From Deltaproteobacteria bacterium (GTDB taxonomy: Bacteria > Desulfobacterota > Desulfarculia > Adiutricales > Adiutricaceae), in assembly GCA_031257535.1 (NCBI GenBank), contig JAIROO010000135.1:1-37201 (forward strand): 37,201 bases of DNA. The letters run 5' to 3'. The notes below the pieces were generated by a model. It saw nothing but the letters and a program-made list of their open reading frames with translations, had not been told where the DNA came from and made no database searches. This document shows positions 37,099 to 37,201 of this stretch, one piece after another (positions within the stretch are counted from its first letter, which is position 1; each line of letters opens with the position of its first letter). A program made the translations under genes and the position numbers.

Positions 37099-37135
37099 TT
37101 AACCAAGTGATCAGTTAATGCGGTCACTTGGTTAA
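37099..37135. repeat. Perfect 12-bp inverted repeat
   Basis: TTAACCAAGTGA-tcagttaatgcgg-TCACTTGGTTAA. Confidence 0.85.
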
Positions 37136-37201
37136 GTCTTATTGTATATATACTTACTGGCTTTTCATACATTAAAACATTAATATATAAAAATAGAAAT
37201 A

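Noticed and set aside
37099-37135. Rho-independent terminator
   Set aside because: The 12-bp inverted repeat has a 13-nt loop and no T-run after it; a binding site or element end is as likely.

Overview
The window looks like an anaerobic, Desulfobacterota-like bacterial chromosome; this is my impression from gene content, not something I tested. Left part (minus strand): tRNA-dihydrouridine synthase, a secreted GH31-family protein with an apparent Asp-to-Glu change at the catalytic nucleophile position, and smpB. A tRNA-Ala(CGC) at 5296-5371 precedes a decayed accessory region of about 13 kb. That region holds an AAA/PD-(D/E)XK pseudogene, a CHC2/Toprim-like primase-type protein next to a MobV-type relaxase, a PQQ-type sugar dehydrogenase, an XRE-HTH/ImmA-IrrE protease gene overlapping a PIN-domain gene, a probable serine-recombinase remnant, and about 2.7 kb of T-rich, mostly non-coding DNA. 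The non-coding stretch contains tandem repeats and two diverged copies of a block that may fold as an RNA hairpin with compensatory changes. Next come a complete trimeric NAD(P)-linked [FeFe]-hydrogenase operon (NuoE-like, NuoF-like, catalytic) and a YqiA-like esterase whose start region lies in a tandem repeat. The right end is a type IV pilus minor-pilin/PilY1 locus: a giant PilY1 split by a -1 frameshift, a zinc-ribbon protein, and PilW, FimT/GspH, PilV and PilX-like genes. The last 350 bp carry direct and inverted repeats that may mark a mobile-element end. The best candidates for something new are the two-copy structured element at 16.7-17.3 kb and the XRE-protease/PIN pair at 13.9-15.6 kb. 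Neither is proven by sequence reading alone.
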